Source: an uncultured Lachnospiraceae bacterium (GTDB taxonomy: Bacteria; Bacillota; Clostridia; Lachnospirales; Lachnospiraceae). Taken from it: 23,058 nucleotides of DNA. Below the pieces are notes generated by a model. It worked only from the letters and a program-made list of their open reading frames with translations. It was not told the origin of the DNA and did not search any database. Below are positions 15,307 to 23,047 of this stretch, in pieces. The position numbers and the translations under genes were made by a program. The DNA is taken from NCBI GenBank assembly GCA_910586095.1, contig CAJUHQ010000054.1, forward strand, positions 1 to 23,058, given 5' to 3'. Each line of letters opens with the position of its first letter. Within the stretch, counting starts at the first letter, position 1.

Positions 15307-16920
15307 ATGGGATTTGATGCAAACAAAGTGATGACAAAAGAGGCTATTGAGAGCGGGAAAACCGTTCTGGGGATCGAGTTTGGTTCTACTAGAATCAAGG
15401 CGGTGTTAGTGGACGACAATCATGAAGTGCTCGCTATCGGAACACATGATTGGGAGAATCAATTGGTAAACAACATTTGGACATATAGTTTAGATGCTAT
15501 TTGGAAAGGGCTTCAAGATTGTTATCAGGATCTGACAAAACACGTGAAAGAGCAATACGGAGTTTGTATCACCACTGTAGGAGCAATTGGATTTAGTGCC
15601 ATGATGCATGGATATATGGCGTTTGACAATCAGGGTGAACTTTTGGTTCCATTTCGGACATGGAGAAATACGATTACACAGGAAGCGAGTGAACAGCTCA
15701 CAGAACGATTTGCATATCACATCCCACAAAGATGGAGCATAGCGCATCTGTACCAGGCAATACTAAACAAAGAAGAACATGTAGAACATGTGGCATTTTT
15801 TACAACTCTTGCAGGATACATTCATTGGAAACTGAGTGGGGAGAAGGTCTTAGGTGTGGGAGAGGCATCTGGGATGTTTCCTATTGATATTGAGACAAAA
15901 GACTTTAACAAGAAGATGATAGAACAGTTTCAAGACCTGATTGCAGACCGGAAGTATTCGTGGAAGTTAGAGGAAATTCTGCCTAAAGTATTGGTTGCAG
16001 GTGATTGTGCAGGCAAACTGACACAAGAAGGGGCTAAGTTATTGGATGTGACAGGAACCTTACAGGCAGGTATTTTGATGTGTCCGCCTGAAGGGGATGC
16101 AGGCACTGGGATGGTAGCGACAAACAGTGTAGCACAGCGCACAGGAAATATTTCGGCTGGAACTTCTGTTTTTGCAATGGCAGTGCTTGAAAAGGAACTG
16201 TCCAAATCGTATGATGAGCTCGATTTGGTTACAACTCCAGATGGGAGTCTGGTTGCAATGGTTCACTGCAATAACTGTACATCAGATCTAAATGCGTGGA
16301 TTCATCTTTTTAAAGAGTTCTATGAGGTTATGGGGCAAAAGGTGGATATGGACAATCTGTATAGTACCTTGTACAAAAAGGCACTGGAGGGAGATATAGA
16401 TTGTGGTGGATTGTTATCTTATGGATATTATTCTGGCGAACATGTGACAGGATTTTTGGAGGGAAGACCCTTGTTTGTGCGGACTCCAGATGCACAGTTT
16501 ACACTTGCCAATTTTATGAGAGTTCATTTGTTTACCGCGCTAGGAGCTATTAAGATCGGCATGGATATTCTATGTAAACAGGAAAAGGTAGTGTTAGATG
16601 AGATTCTTGGACATGGTGGCCTGTTTAAGACAGAAAAAGTGGGACAGAGAATAGTGGCGGCTGCAATCAATGTACCAGTATCTGTGATGAAGACAGCAGG
16701 TGAAGGTGGTGCTTGGGGAATTGCAGTACTTGCCCAATATATGATAAATAAGAAGAAAGAAGAGTCTCTTAGTGAATATCTTAACGACAACGTGTTTGCA
16801 AGACAGCAATCTGTGCGCATAGAGCCTGATCCAAAGGATGTGGAAGGGTTTGAGATATTTATTGATCGGTATAAAAATGGATTATCTATTGAGCGCGCAG
16901 CAGTGGAAAATATGAAGTAG
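15307..16920 (+). CDS. araB: FGGY-family carbohydrate kinase, probable L-ribulokinase
   Basis: A 537-residue FGGY kinase that phosphorylates a pentulose with ATP. The N-terminal ATP-phosphate motif is GIEFGSTRIKAVLVD (22-36). Other family motifs are GAIGFSAMMHGYMAF, the sugar-site VPFRTWRNT, the central PPEGDAGTGMVATNSV with NISAGTSVF (second phosphate loop), and the C-terminal GHGGLFKTEKVGQRI with AGEGGAWGIA. It belongs to the branch that is annotated araB in bifidobacteria and other Gram-positives rather than to the E. coli AraB type. AraD follows after 39 bases, which supports L-ribulose as substrate; xylulose is the alternative. AGGAGGG lies nine bases before the ATG. A possible operator/promoter is at 15224-15263. 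Confidence 0.85.
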   Translation: MGFDANKVMTKEAIESGKTVLGIEFGSTRIKAVLVDDNHEVLAIGTHDWENQLVNNIWTYSLDAIWKGLQDCYQDLTKHVKEQYGVCITTVGAIGFSAMMHGYMAFDNQGELLVPFRTWRNTITQEASEQLTERFAYHIPQRWSIAHLYQAILNKEEHVEHVAFFTTLAGYIHWKLSGEKVLGVGEASGMFPIDIETKDFNKKMIEQFQDLIADRKYSWKLEEILPKVLVAGDCAGKLTQEGAKLLDVTGTLQAGILMCPPEGDAGTGMVATNSVAQRTGNISAGTSVFAMAVLEKELSKSYDELDLVTTPDGSLVAMVHCNNCTSDLNAWIHLFKEFYEVMGQKVDMDNLYSTLYKKALEGDIDCGGLLSYGYYSGEHVTGFLEGRPLFVRTPDAQFTLANFMRVHLFTALGAIKIGMDILCKQEKVVLDEILGHGGLFKTEKVGQRIVAAAINVPVSVMKTAGEGGAWGIAVLAQYMINKKKEESLSEYLNDNVFARQQSVRIEPDPKDVEGFEIFIDRYKNGLSIERAAVENMK

Positions 16921-16959
16921 GTTGCAAGGTGATTTTGTATATAAGTATGGAGGAAAAGT

Positions 16960-17646
16960 ATGGTAGAGGAGCTAAAAAAAGCGGTGTACGAGGCCAATAT
17001 GGATTTACCTAGATATGGACTCGTTACATTTACATGGGGAAATGTGAGCGCAATCGATCGAAAAAGAGGTGTGTTTGTCATTAAGCCTAGTGGTGTGGAC
17101 TATGATTTGTTAAAGCCAGAAGATATGGTCGTCATGGATTTAGAGGGCAATCAAGTTGAGGGTACATACAAGCCTTCTTCAGACACACCGACACATTTGG
17201 AACTTTACAAGGCATTTCCTGCCATTGGCGGTATTGTACATACACATAGCACCTATGCGACAAGTTGGGCACAGGCGGGCAGAGCGATTCCATGTTATGG
17301 AACAACACACGCCGATTATATGTATGGAGAGATCCCTTGCGCACGCGTGCTTACACAGGAGGAAATCGATGCAGGTTATGAGAAAAATACAGGCATCCTG
17401 ATTGTAGAAACGTTTCGTGATCGTGATCCGATGGCAGTTCCAGCAGTGTTATGTAAAAATCATGGACCCTTTGCGTGGGGAAAGAACGCAAAGGAAGCGG
17501 TTCACAATGCGGTAGTACTCGAGGAGGTCGCAAAAATGGCACTGTTCACGGAACAACTTAAGGCGGATGTGGGGCCAGCACCACAGAGAATACAAGATAA
17601 GCATTATTATAGAAAGCATGGCGCAAATGCATACTATGGGAACTAG
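16960..17646 (+). CDS. araD: L-ribulose-5-phosphate 4-epimerase
   Basis: A 228-residue class II aldolase-family epimerase, close to the E. coli AraD length. It converts L-ribulose 5-phosphate to D-xylulose 5-phosphate through a zinc-dependent retro-aldol step. TWGNVSAID (25-33) and KPSGVDY bind the phosphate, SSDTPTH (73-79) carries the catalytic Asp75, IVHTHS (92-97) gives the zinc ligands H94 and H96, and CKNHGPFAWG (165-174) gives the third histidine H168. The C terminus HYYRKHGANAYYGN carries the conserved Tyr region of AraD. GGAGG lies six bases before the ATG. Its product feeds the transketolase encoded next, so the set works as one route into the pentose phosphate pathway. Confidence 0.96.
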   Translation: MVEELKKAVYEANMDLPRYGLVTFTWGNVSAIDRKRGVFVIKPSGVDYDLLKPEDMVVMDLEGNQVEGTYKPSSDTPTHLELYKAFPAIGGIVHTHSTYATSWAQAGRAIPCYGTTHADYMYGEIPCARVLTQEEIDAGYEKNTGILIVETFRDRDPMAVPAVLCKNHGPFAWGKNAKEAVHNAVVLEEVAKMALFTEQLKADVGPAPQRIQDKHYYRKHGANAYYGN

Positions 17647-17665
17647 ACCACCTTTTTGTGGTTTT
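17647..17665 (+). terminator. Weak terminator-like hairpin after araD
   Basis: ACCAC (17647-17651) pairs with GTGGT (17658-17662) with a T-rich loop and a short TTTT tail. The stem is only 5 bp, so read-through to the transketolase genes is likely. Confidence 0.4.
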
Positions 17666-17740
17666 GCAAATACAACCATGAAAGTATAACATAAATTTTT
17701 GTTTACGTCGCGTATGGAATATGGTAGATTAATAGTATCA

Positions 17741-17805
17741 TGCGGGAGCGTGCAGGGGCACGCCCTAGCATCTTGAGAACTTCCCAATATGCCGCTTAAG
17801 GCGGC
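17741..17805 (+). repeat. Two GC-rich hairpins in the araD-transketolase gap
   Basis: TGCGGG, a bulged A and GCGTGC (17741-17753) pair with GCACGC, CCT and GCA up to 17770 across an AGGG loop. A second GCCGC/GCGGC hairpin is at 17791-17805. They are much more GC-rich than their surroundings and have no T tract. They could be mRNA-stabilising or processing structures in the 219-base gap before the transketolase start. Confidence 0.6.
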
Positions 17806-17865
17806 GTAAACAATCAATGTGAGATTTTCGCACTTCTGGGTAGGAAGGAAATGGAGGAAAAGACA

Positions 17866-18705
17866 ATGACAAATTTAGAGCTTCAAAAAGCAGCAAATGA
17901 AGTTCGTAAAGGAATCATCACAGGAGTTCATGCAGCAAAGGCAGGACATCCAGGAGGCTCCTTATCAGCGGCAGACATTTTTACATATCTTTATTTTGAG
18001 GAGATGAACATCGATCCAAAGGAGCCAAAAAAGGCAGACCGTGATCGATTTGTGTTGTCAAAAGGACATACAGCTCCAGGATTGTACTCGGCACTTGCAA
18101 ACCGCGGGTACTTTCCAGTAGAGGATTTGGTGACATTAAGAAAATTGGGGTCATATTTGCAGGGACATCCTTGTCTGCAACATGTGCCAGGTGTGGATAT
18201 GTCATCAGGTTCATTGGGACAAGGGATTTCAGTGGCTTGTGGTATAGCATTAGGCGCAAAGATGTCAAAAGAATCATATAGAGTATATACACTGCTTGGG
18301 GACGGAGAATTAGAAGAAGGACAGGTATGGGAGGCAGCAATGTTTGCAGGACACAGAAAACTGGATAATCTTTGTGTGATTGTAGACAATAACGGATTGC
18401 AGATCGATGGAAAGATCGAGGATGTTTGTTCGCCCTATCCAATAGATAAAAAATTTGAAGCATTTAATTTCCATGTAATCAATCTTGAAGATGCTCATGA
18501 TTTTGATCAAATCCGCGCAGCGTTCCAGGAGGCGCGTGCGACGAAGGGGATGCCAACAGCAATTATAGCTCATTCCTTAAAGGGAAAAGGAGTATCCTTT
18601 ATGGAAGGAAGTGTAGACTGGCATGGCAAAGCGCCAAATGATGAGGAGTATGCGGTAGCGGTAGCAGATTTAGAGCGCATAGGAGAACAGTTAGCGGCGC
18701 AGTAA
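17866..18705 (+). CDS. Transketolase, N-terminal (TPP-binding) subunit
   Basis: A 279-residue split-transketolase subunit. It holds the thiamine pyrophosphate domain: KAGHPGGSLSAADI near the N terminus, SKGHTAPGLYSAL, SSGSLGQGISVACGIALG, and the TPP motif LLGDGELEEGQVWEAAMFA followed by VDNNGLQIDG (GDG to NN). Transketolase moves two-carbon units between xylulose 5-phosphate and aldoses, and it needs the C-terminal subunit encoded next. I chose the ATG at 17866 because GGAGG lies eight bases upstream and the family N terminus (MTNLELQKAANEVRKG) begins there; the ATG at 17851 is an in-frame alternative that overlaps this site. It directly consumes the AraD product. Confidence 0.93.
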   Translation: MTNLELQKAANEVRKGIITGVHAAKAGHPGGSLSAADIFTYLYFEEMNIDPKEPKKADRDRFVLSKGHTAPGLYSALANRGYFPVEDLVTLRKLGSYLQGHPCLQHVPGVDMSSGSLGQGISVACGIALGAKMSKESYRVYTLLGDGELEEGQVWEAAMFAGHRKLDNLCVIVDNNGLQIDGKIEDVCSPYPIDKKFEAFNFHVINLEDAHDFDQIRAAFQEARATKGMPTAIIAHSLKGKGVSFMEGSVDWHGKAPNDEEYAVAVADLERIGEQLAAQ

Positions 18706-18789
18706 CAGATCAAGATATGAAGAGAATTTCATCAGACAAGCATAGCATGTAAAACAGGCAAAGGCTTGTTTGGAGAATGGAGGATTTAT

Positions 18790-19737
18790 ATGGCAGAGAA
18801 TACAATTAAAAAAATTGCAACAAGGGAGAGTTATGGAAATACCCTTGTAGAAATAGGAAAAGAAAATCCAAACTTGGTAGTTTTAGATGCAGATTTGGCA
18901 GCAGCGACAAAGACAGGCGTATTTCGGAAAGCCTTTCCAGACAGGCATATTGATTGTGGTATTGCTGAGTGCAATATGACAGGCATTGCTGCGGGACTAT
19001 CACTCACAGGCAAGATTCCATTTGTCAGTTCTTTTGCGATGTTTGCAGCAGGACGTGCGTTTGAGCAGGTGCGCAATTCTATTGGATATCCTCATTTAAA
19101 TGTTAAGATTGGCGCAACACATGCGGGGATCACGGTGGGAGAGGATGGTGCATCTCACCAGTGCAACGAAGATATTGCCTTGATGCGCACTATTCCTGGA
19201 ATGGTGGTAATGTGCCCTTCAGATGATGTGGAGGCAAAAGCAGCAGTGCGCGCAGCAGTAGAGTATGAAGGACCTGTCTATATTCGATTTGGACGTGCTG
19301 CTGTTCCTGTAATCAATGACAAACCAGAATATCAGTTTGAGATTGGAAAAGGCAGCATTGTGAGAGAGGGGACGGATGTCACGATTGTAGCTACGGGGAT
19401 TTGTGTAGATTCTGCCCTAGGTGCAGCACAGCTTCTAGAACAGGATGGTATTCATGCAGAGGTAATTAATATTTGTACGATCAAGCCGCTTGATGAGGAA
19501 TTGATTATCCGTTCAGCAAAAAAGACCAAAAAAGTAGTGACAGCCGAGGAACATTCTGTGATTGGAGGTCTTGGAAGTGCAGTGTGCGATGCATTGTGCA
19601 AGTCCTGCCCTACACCTGTTTACAAGATTGGGATGCAGGATGTATTTGGAGAATCGGGGTCAGCCGCCGCTCTTGTGGAGAAGTACAAGCTGGATGCAAA
19701 AGGGGTTTATGAGCAAGTAAAAGAGTTTTTGGAATAG
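18790..19737 (+). CDS. Transketolase, C-terminal subunit
   Basis: A 315-residue subunit that carries the pyrimidine-binding and C-terminal transketolase domains. Motifs: TRESYGNTLVEIG, VLDADLAAATKTGVF, CGIAECNMTGIAAGLS (containing the Glu that activates TPP), VSSFAMFAAGRAFEQVRN, GATHAGITVGEDGASHQ, PSDDVEAKAAVRAA, YIRFGR, and a C-terminal domain with VTAEEHSVIGGLGSAVCD. It pairs with the preceding N-terminal subunit. The start at 18790 is set by GGAGG just upstream; an in-frame ATG at 18766 is less likely. The 84-base gap contains an ACAAGC/GCTTGT inverted repeat (18736-18741 and 18764-18769). Confidence 0.94.
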   Translation: MAENTIKKIATRESYGNTLVEIGKENPNLVVLDADLAAATKTGVFRKAFPDRHIDCGIAECNMTGIAAGLSLTGKIPFVSSFAMFAAGRAFEQVRNSIGYPHLNVKIGATHAGITVGEDGASHQCNEDIALMRTIPGMVVMCPSDDVEAKAAVRAAVEYEGPVYIRFGRAAVPVINDKPEYQFEIGKGSIVREGTDVTIVATGICVDSALGAAQLLEQDGIHAEVINICTIKPLDEELIIRSAKKTKKVVTAEEHSVIGGLGSAVCDALCKSCPTPVYKIGMQDVFGESGSAAALVEKYKLDAKGVYEQVKEFLE

Positions 19738-19791
19738 TATCTACAAAATTGCGTAAAATATAAAAAGAGTATATTTTTGGAATTTTGCAGT

Positions 19792-20475
19792 ATGAAAAAG
19801 CTGTCTGGTGTTTTGGCATTTATCATTTGCCTGCCACTAATCTGTACTATGTTTATAAAACCCGACAAGGAAAACTGGAAAAAAGTAGAAGAAGAAGATA
19901 GTGTGATCGATCAGTATTTTGAAGTGATTGTCGAAGAGTCAGGAGGAAGTTTTTCACATAAACCAGAAGAATTGACAGTATTGTTTCTTTATAGAATCAT
20001 ACCTGAGACAATTGAGTTTACGTGCTCAGAAGATTACATATCGGATGAGGATACCGCACACGATCCAGACCAGGAATATTTGAAGGCTCTGTCCATTGTG
20101 TGTCGAACCAATATTGTGGCCGCATGGGAAAGAGAAGAGTATCCGAAACAGTTGGATTTTGAAAAAATTGGGATAGATCTTCCCAATCTGGCTAGAATTC
20201 CAGTGGAATCTACAACAGATAGCACTAATAAAAATAAGATGGAAGAAATAAAAAGAGCAGCAAATATTACGCTAGGAGCAGTCATCACAAAGGATAATCA
20301 TGTGATGGCGGCTCCTTTTTTTACCACCTCTGATGCAGATATGTTAGTTGGTGAGGCTGGTGAAGGGATAGGATTTTCACTAAATTACGCATATGAACTA
20401 GCAGAACAGGGAATGGATTTTTATGAGATTTTGAAATATTTTTTTGAGGATATAAAGATCACCATATACGAATAA
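19792..20475 (+). CDS. Short SpoIID-like membrane-anchored protein
   Basis: A 227-residue protein with an N-terminal membrane anchor or signal (residues ~4-22, LSGVLAFIICLPLICTMFI). The rest recalls the SpoIID/LytB domain: LKALSIVCRTN (97-107) aligns with the LKAQAVAARTYA motif, the region before TLGAVITKDNHVMAAPFFTT recalls the conserved second motif, and the end (GMDFYEILKYFFEDIKI) matches SpoIID. SpoIID is a lytic transglycosylase for engulfment. The E-x-P motif that holds its catalytic Glu is altered here to an RIIPETI segment (69-74), and the protein is shorter than the usual ~330 residues. Adjacent SpoIIQ-like gene supports the assignment, since these neighbour each other in clostridia. 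The in-frame TTG at 19777 is rejected as start. Confidence 0.6.
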   Translation: MKKLSGVLAFIICLPLICTMFIKPDKENWKKVEEEDSVIDQYFEVIVEESGGSFSHKPEELTVLFLYRIIPETIEFTCSEDYISDEDTAHDPDQEYLKALSIVCRTNIVAAWEREEYPKQLDFEKIGIDLPNLARIPVESTTDSTNKNKMEEIKRAANITLGAVITKDNHVMAAPFFTTSDADMLVGEAGEGIGFSLNYAYELAEQGMDFYEILKYFFEDIKITIYE

Positions 20476-20543
20476 AGTCCTGTGAAAGAGGCAATGATAT
20501 AGACAGGCAAAGTGTTGTGGCTTGCCAGAAATGGAGGGAAAGG

Positions 20544-21419
20544 ATGAACAGACGAAATAACAGACGTCCTGCCTTGCAGAAGGAAAAGATAAGTATCATT
20601 GCAGCATCCGTGTTTGTGTTGTCCGCACTTACACTTGCAGGCGTGTACATGTCAGAGCAGGGGGACAAAGAAAAAGAAGAAAATCGCGTAGATTTTGCAA
20701 AATTAGAACAACAAAACGATATAGCAAAGGAAGACAGTACAGGTGTTGTAGATACCCGATTTGTTTCAGGGAAAGCACAGTCTGAACAAGATACGAAAGA
20801 CAATACAAAAACAGAGAGCAATAAATATGTGAATACAGATATATATGATTTAAGTGACAACAATGATATGGATGTCGATCCTGCATTTACAGAAGTTAAT
20901 TCAGGGCAAGTAGCAAATACACGACAGGACAATGCTGTTGAAGGTACGGACAAAGCAGCAGTGTTTATGGACGAGGACAAGAGTACTACAGCCGAGGTGC
21001 CTTTATCCTTCTCAGAAGACAGTACATTGGCACTTCCTGTAGTGGGCAATGTTTTGCTAGATTACAGTATGGACAAGGCGATTTATTATACCACTATGCA
21101 ACAGTATCGCTATAATCCAGGGCTTGTAGTAGCGGCAACAGAAGGACAAGATATCACTGCTGCTGTAGATGGAATTGTCTTGAATGTGACAAGTGACTCA
21201 CACACAGGAAACACAATCACCTTTGACATTGGTAATGGTTATGAGCTTACCTATGGACAACTTACAGATATCCGTTTTAAAAAAGGAGATCGGGTCAAAG
21301 CGGGTGATATAGTAGGAAAAGTAGCAAAGCCAACCATTTATTTTTCTAAGGAAGGAACGAATATCTACTATAAACTTACAAAGGATGGAGTGCCTACAGA
21401 CCCTTTGAAGAGAAAGTAG
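20544..21419 (+). CDS. spoIIQ: SpoIIQ-like protein with catalytically dead LytM (M23) domain
   Basis: A 291-residue protein: a basic cytoplasmic N terminus, one transmembrane helix (~16-36), a long acidic, low-complexity linker (~37-160), and a C-terminal LytM/M23 fold (~165-288). Fold markers are LALPVVGNVLLDYS, ITAAVDGIVLNV, GNTITFDIGNGYELTYGQL, FKKGDRVKAGDIVGKV and NIYYKLTKDGVPTDP. SpoIIQ forms the forespore side of the SpoIIQ-SpoIIIAH channel. All zinc ligands look replaced: Asn-Pro-Gly-Leu-Val for HxGxD, Gln for His in YGQL, and NIYYKL for HxH. This is a structural rather than hydrolytic role, as in B. subtilis SpoIIQ. GGAGGGAAAGG sets the start. Confidence 0.72.
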   Translation: MNRRNNRRPALQKEKISIIAASVFVLSALTLAGVYMSEQGDKEKEENRVDFAKLEQQNDIAKEDSTGVVDTRFVSGKAQSEQDTKDNTKTESNKYVNTDIYDLSDNNDMDVDPAFTEVNSGQVANTRQDNAVEGTDKAAVFMDEDKSTTAEVPLSFSEDSTLALPVVGNVLLDYSMDKAIYYTTMQQYRYNPGLVVAATEGQDITAAVDGIVLNVTSDSHTGNTITFDIGNGYELTYGQLTDIRFKKGDRVKAGDIVGKVAKPTIYFSKEGTNIYYKLTKDGVPTDPLKRK

Positions 21420-21513
21420 ACAATGTAGACGTTGTTTTGTGAGTAAGGACACAAAATTGCGGGTGGTTGTGGTCCAATCGAGAGGGGAAGAATAAAAAAG
21501 GGTTGATAAGCAG

Positions 21514-22740
21514 ATGCTTTTATTGAAAAATGCGACAATTCGCAGCATGAGCGATTCGGTGTGCAAAAAGGGTAAGACAGATATTTTCGAGGGTAATATA
21601 CTTATCAAAGATGGTAAAATCCTCGAAGTTTCACCCCAAATCGAACTTCCAGAATCAGCGGATTGTCTGACAATAGATGTGAATCATAATTTGGTGATGC
21701 CAGGTTTGATAGAGGCTCATTGCCACATGGGAATAACCGAAGAGAAAAAGGGGCAGGAAGGGGATGACTGCAATGAGACAGTACATCCCATCACCCCAAT
21801 GCTCCGGTCAATAGATGCAATTAACACAATGGATGCAGCATTTGCAGATGCGGTGAGAGCAGGAATTACAACCGCCCAGATTGGTCCTGGAAGCTCGAAT
21901 GTGGTTGGGGGCCAATTTGCGGTGATTAAAACATTTGGCAGACGAATAGATGATTTGATTGTCAAATTTCCATCTGCTATGAAAATTGCCTTTGGGGAAA
22001 ATCCTAAAGTGAATTATGCAGGTATGAAAACATCTCCTGCCACGCGTATGGCCATAGCAGGCATGCTTCGAAATGAACTAGTTAACGCTAGGCAGTATCT
22101 AGAAAAACAGGATAAAGGGGAAGTAGATTACAATCTGCACTATGAGGCATGGCGTCCTGTTTTAGAAAAAACGATTCCACTTAAAGCACATGTGCACCGT
22201 GTAGATGATATCTTTACAGCGATTCGAATCGCCAAGGAATTTGGTCTTAAGATGACGCTTGACCATTGTAGTGAAGGACATTTGATTGCGCAGGAGCTTG
22301 CAAAGGAAGGTTTTCCCGCAATTGTAGGACCAGACCTTACAACTAGAAATAAGATTGAAGTGCAAAATGTAGCATTTAAAACAGCAGGGATATTGGCAAA
22401 AGCTGGTGTGATGGTGTCAGTCACTACAGATCATCCAGTCTCATTGATTCAGTCACTTCCGTTGTGTGTGGGGTTAAGTGTTAAACAAGGTTTGTCTCTT
22501 GAGGATGGTTACAAAGCTATGACCATTCATGCAGCAAAGATCTGCGGGGTGTCAGATCGAATAGGAAGTATAGAACATGGAAAGGATGCGGATATCGCAA
22601 TTTTTGACGGCAATCCTATGGAAGTATTTACTAGTACATTGGTAACGATAATTGATGGAAATATTGTCTATCATCATGATACAGTAAAACAAAATGAGAA
22701 GAAAATGGTGTGTCCTAAAAGCGATAGAAAGAGATTGTGA
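21514..22740 (+). CDS. Metal-dependent amidohydrolase
   Basis: A 408-residue amidohydrolase-superfamily protein (imidazolonepropionase-like). The beta-sandwich N terminus reads LLLKNATIR with GNILIKDGKILEVS (28-41) and VMPGLIEAHCHMG (61-73), giving metal ligands H69 and H71. Later motifs are LKAHVHR, LDHCSEGH, the VSVTTDHPV strand with the catalytic Asp, and the C-terminal IGSIEHGKDADIAIFDGNP that closes the sandwich. It hydrolyses C-N bonds in an unknown small substrate. It sits alone after the sporulation pair and before a structured leader; the ribosome binding site (GGGG about 30 bases up, GATAAGCAG close in) is weak, so translation may be low. Confidence 0.88.
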   Translation: MLLLKNATIRSMSDSVCKKGKTDIFEGNILIKDGKILEVSPQIELPESADCLTIDVNHNLVMPGLIEAHCHMGITEEKKGQEGDDCNETVHPITPMLRSIDAINTMDAAFADAVRAGITTAQIGPGSSNVVGGQFAVIKTFGRRIDDLIVKFPSAMKIAFGENPKVNYAGMKTSPATRMAIAGMLRNELVNARQYLEKQDKGEVDYNLHYEAWRPVLEKTIPLKAHVHRVDDIFTAIRIAKEFGLKMTLDHCSEGHLIAQELAKEGFPAIVGPDLTTRNKIEVQNVAFKTAGILAKAGVMVSVTTDHPVSLIQSLPLCVGLSVKQGLSLEDGYKAMTIHAAKICGVSDRIGSIEHGKDADIAIFDGNPMEVFTSTLVTIIDGNIVYHHDTVKQNEKKMVCPKSDRKRL

Positions 22741-22812
22741 TATCTGACGAAACACCGTTTGTTTTAAGGGAAGAATGAGCAGTAACATTGTTACAAAAGT
22801 TTTTGCGCGTGC

Positions 22813-22842
22813 TTTACAAGTCTTCTACTTATATGTTAGAAT
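22813..22842 (+). promoter_or_regulatory. Promoter with extended -10 for the next (off-window) gene
   Basis: TTTACA (22813-22818), 18-base spacer, TAGAAT (22837-22842) preceded by TGT, an extended -10. Transcription would start about 22849, immediately before the hairpin at 22854. Confidence 0.55.
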
Positions 22843-22853
22843 AAAACAAGTGG

Positions 22854-22890
22854 TAAAGAAAGTGTAGGGAGGTTCCCTATGCTTTCTTTA
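22854..22890 (+). repeat. 17-bp stem with 3-nt loop at the transcript 5' end
   Basis: The 17 bases at 22854-22870 (TAAAGAAAGTGTAGGGA) pair with 22874-22890 over a GGT loop, with two G-U pairs. It has the same 17/3/17 geometry as the hairpin at 12327-12363. There is no T tract. Confidence 0.6.
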
Positions 22891-22905
22891 TGCATAAAGT
22901 TATGA

Positions 22906-22971
22906 GCGTGAAAAGTACTTCTAACCGTTTGCAGCAAAGGCTGCTTCACGGAGAAGTACTAAGTTTCACGC
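22906..22971 (+). repeat. Long nested inverted repeat (element B)
   Basis: GCGTGAAA (22906-22913) and AGTACTTCT (22914-22922) pair with AGAAGTACT (22952-22960) and TTTCACGC (22964-22971), a 17-bp stem interrupted by an AAG bulge. Inside are CCG/CGG and a GCAGC-AAAG-GCTGC hairpin. The layout resembles element A (5295-5351). Confidence 0.6.
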
Positions 22972-22972
22972 C

Positions 22973-22999
22973 GAAAAACGCCAAAAACAGGCGTTTTTC
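22973..22999 (+). terminator. Terminator in the leader of the next gene
   Basis: GAAAAACGCC (22973-22982) pairs perfectly with GGCGTTTTTC (22990-22999), loop AAAAACA. The flanking A and T runs make it symmetrical, so it could terminate in either direction. As it lies between a promoter and a start-codon block, it could act as an attenuator. Confidence 0.6.
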
Positions 23000-23004
23000 A
23001 TCTT

Positions 23005-23047
23005 GAATAGAGAACCCGCGAACGCGGGTAGATGGGAGTTAGTGTGA
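23005..23047 (+). repeat. Stem-loop plus SD plus start-codon block (copy 2)
   Basis: This matches 8630-8672 at 35 of 43 positions. ACCCGC-GAAC-GCGGGT forms a 6-bp stem, followed by AGATGGGAGTTAGTGTGA with GGGAG five bases before a GTG at 23044. That GTG opens a frame to the window end (M-R-R-V-S), possibly the start of the next gene. The final 15 bases repeat the left arm of element A. Confidence 0.6.

Noticed and set aside
16524..17081. 185-residue minus-strand ORF
   Set aside because: It lies opposite the araB-like and araD genes, which have clear family motifs, and it shows no recognisable domain.
20459..21049. 196-residue minus-strand ORF rich in Ser
   Set aside because: It is the antisense shadow of the acidic linker in the SpoIIQ-like gene; no binding site or homology is seen.
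20544..21419. Active M23 zinc endopeptidase
   Set aside because: The fold is present but none of the zinc-binding His/Asp positions is kept.
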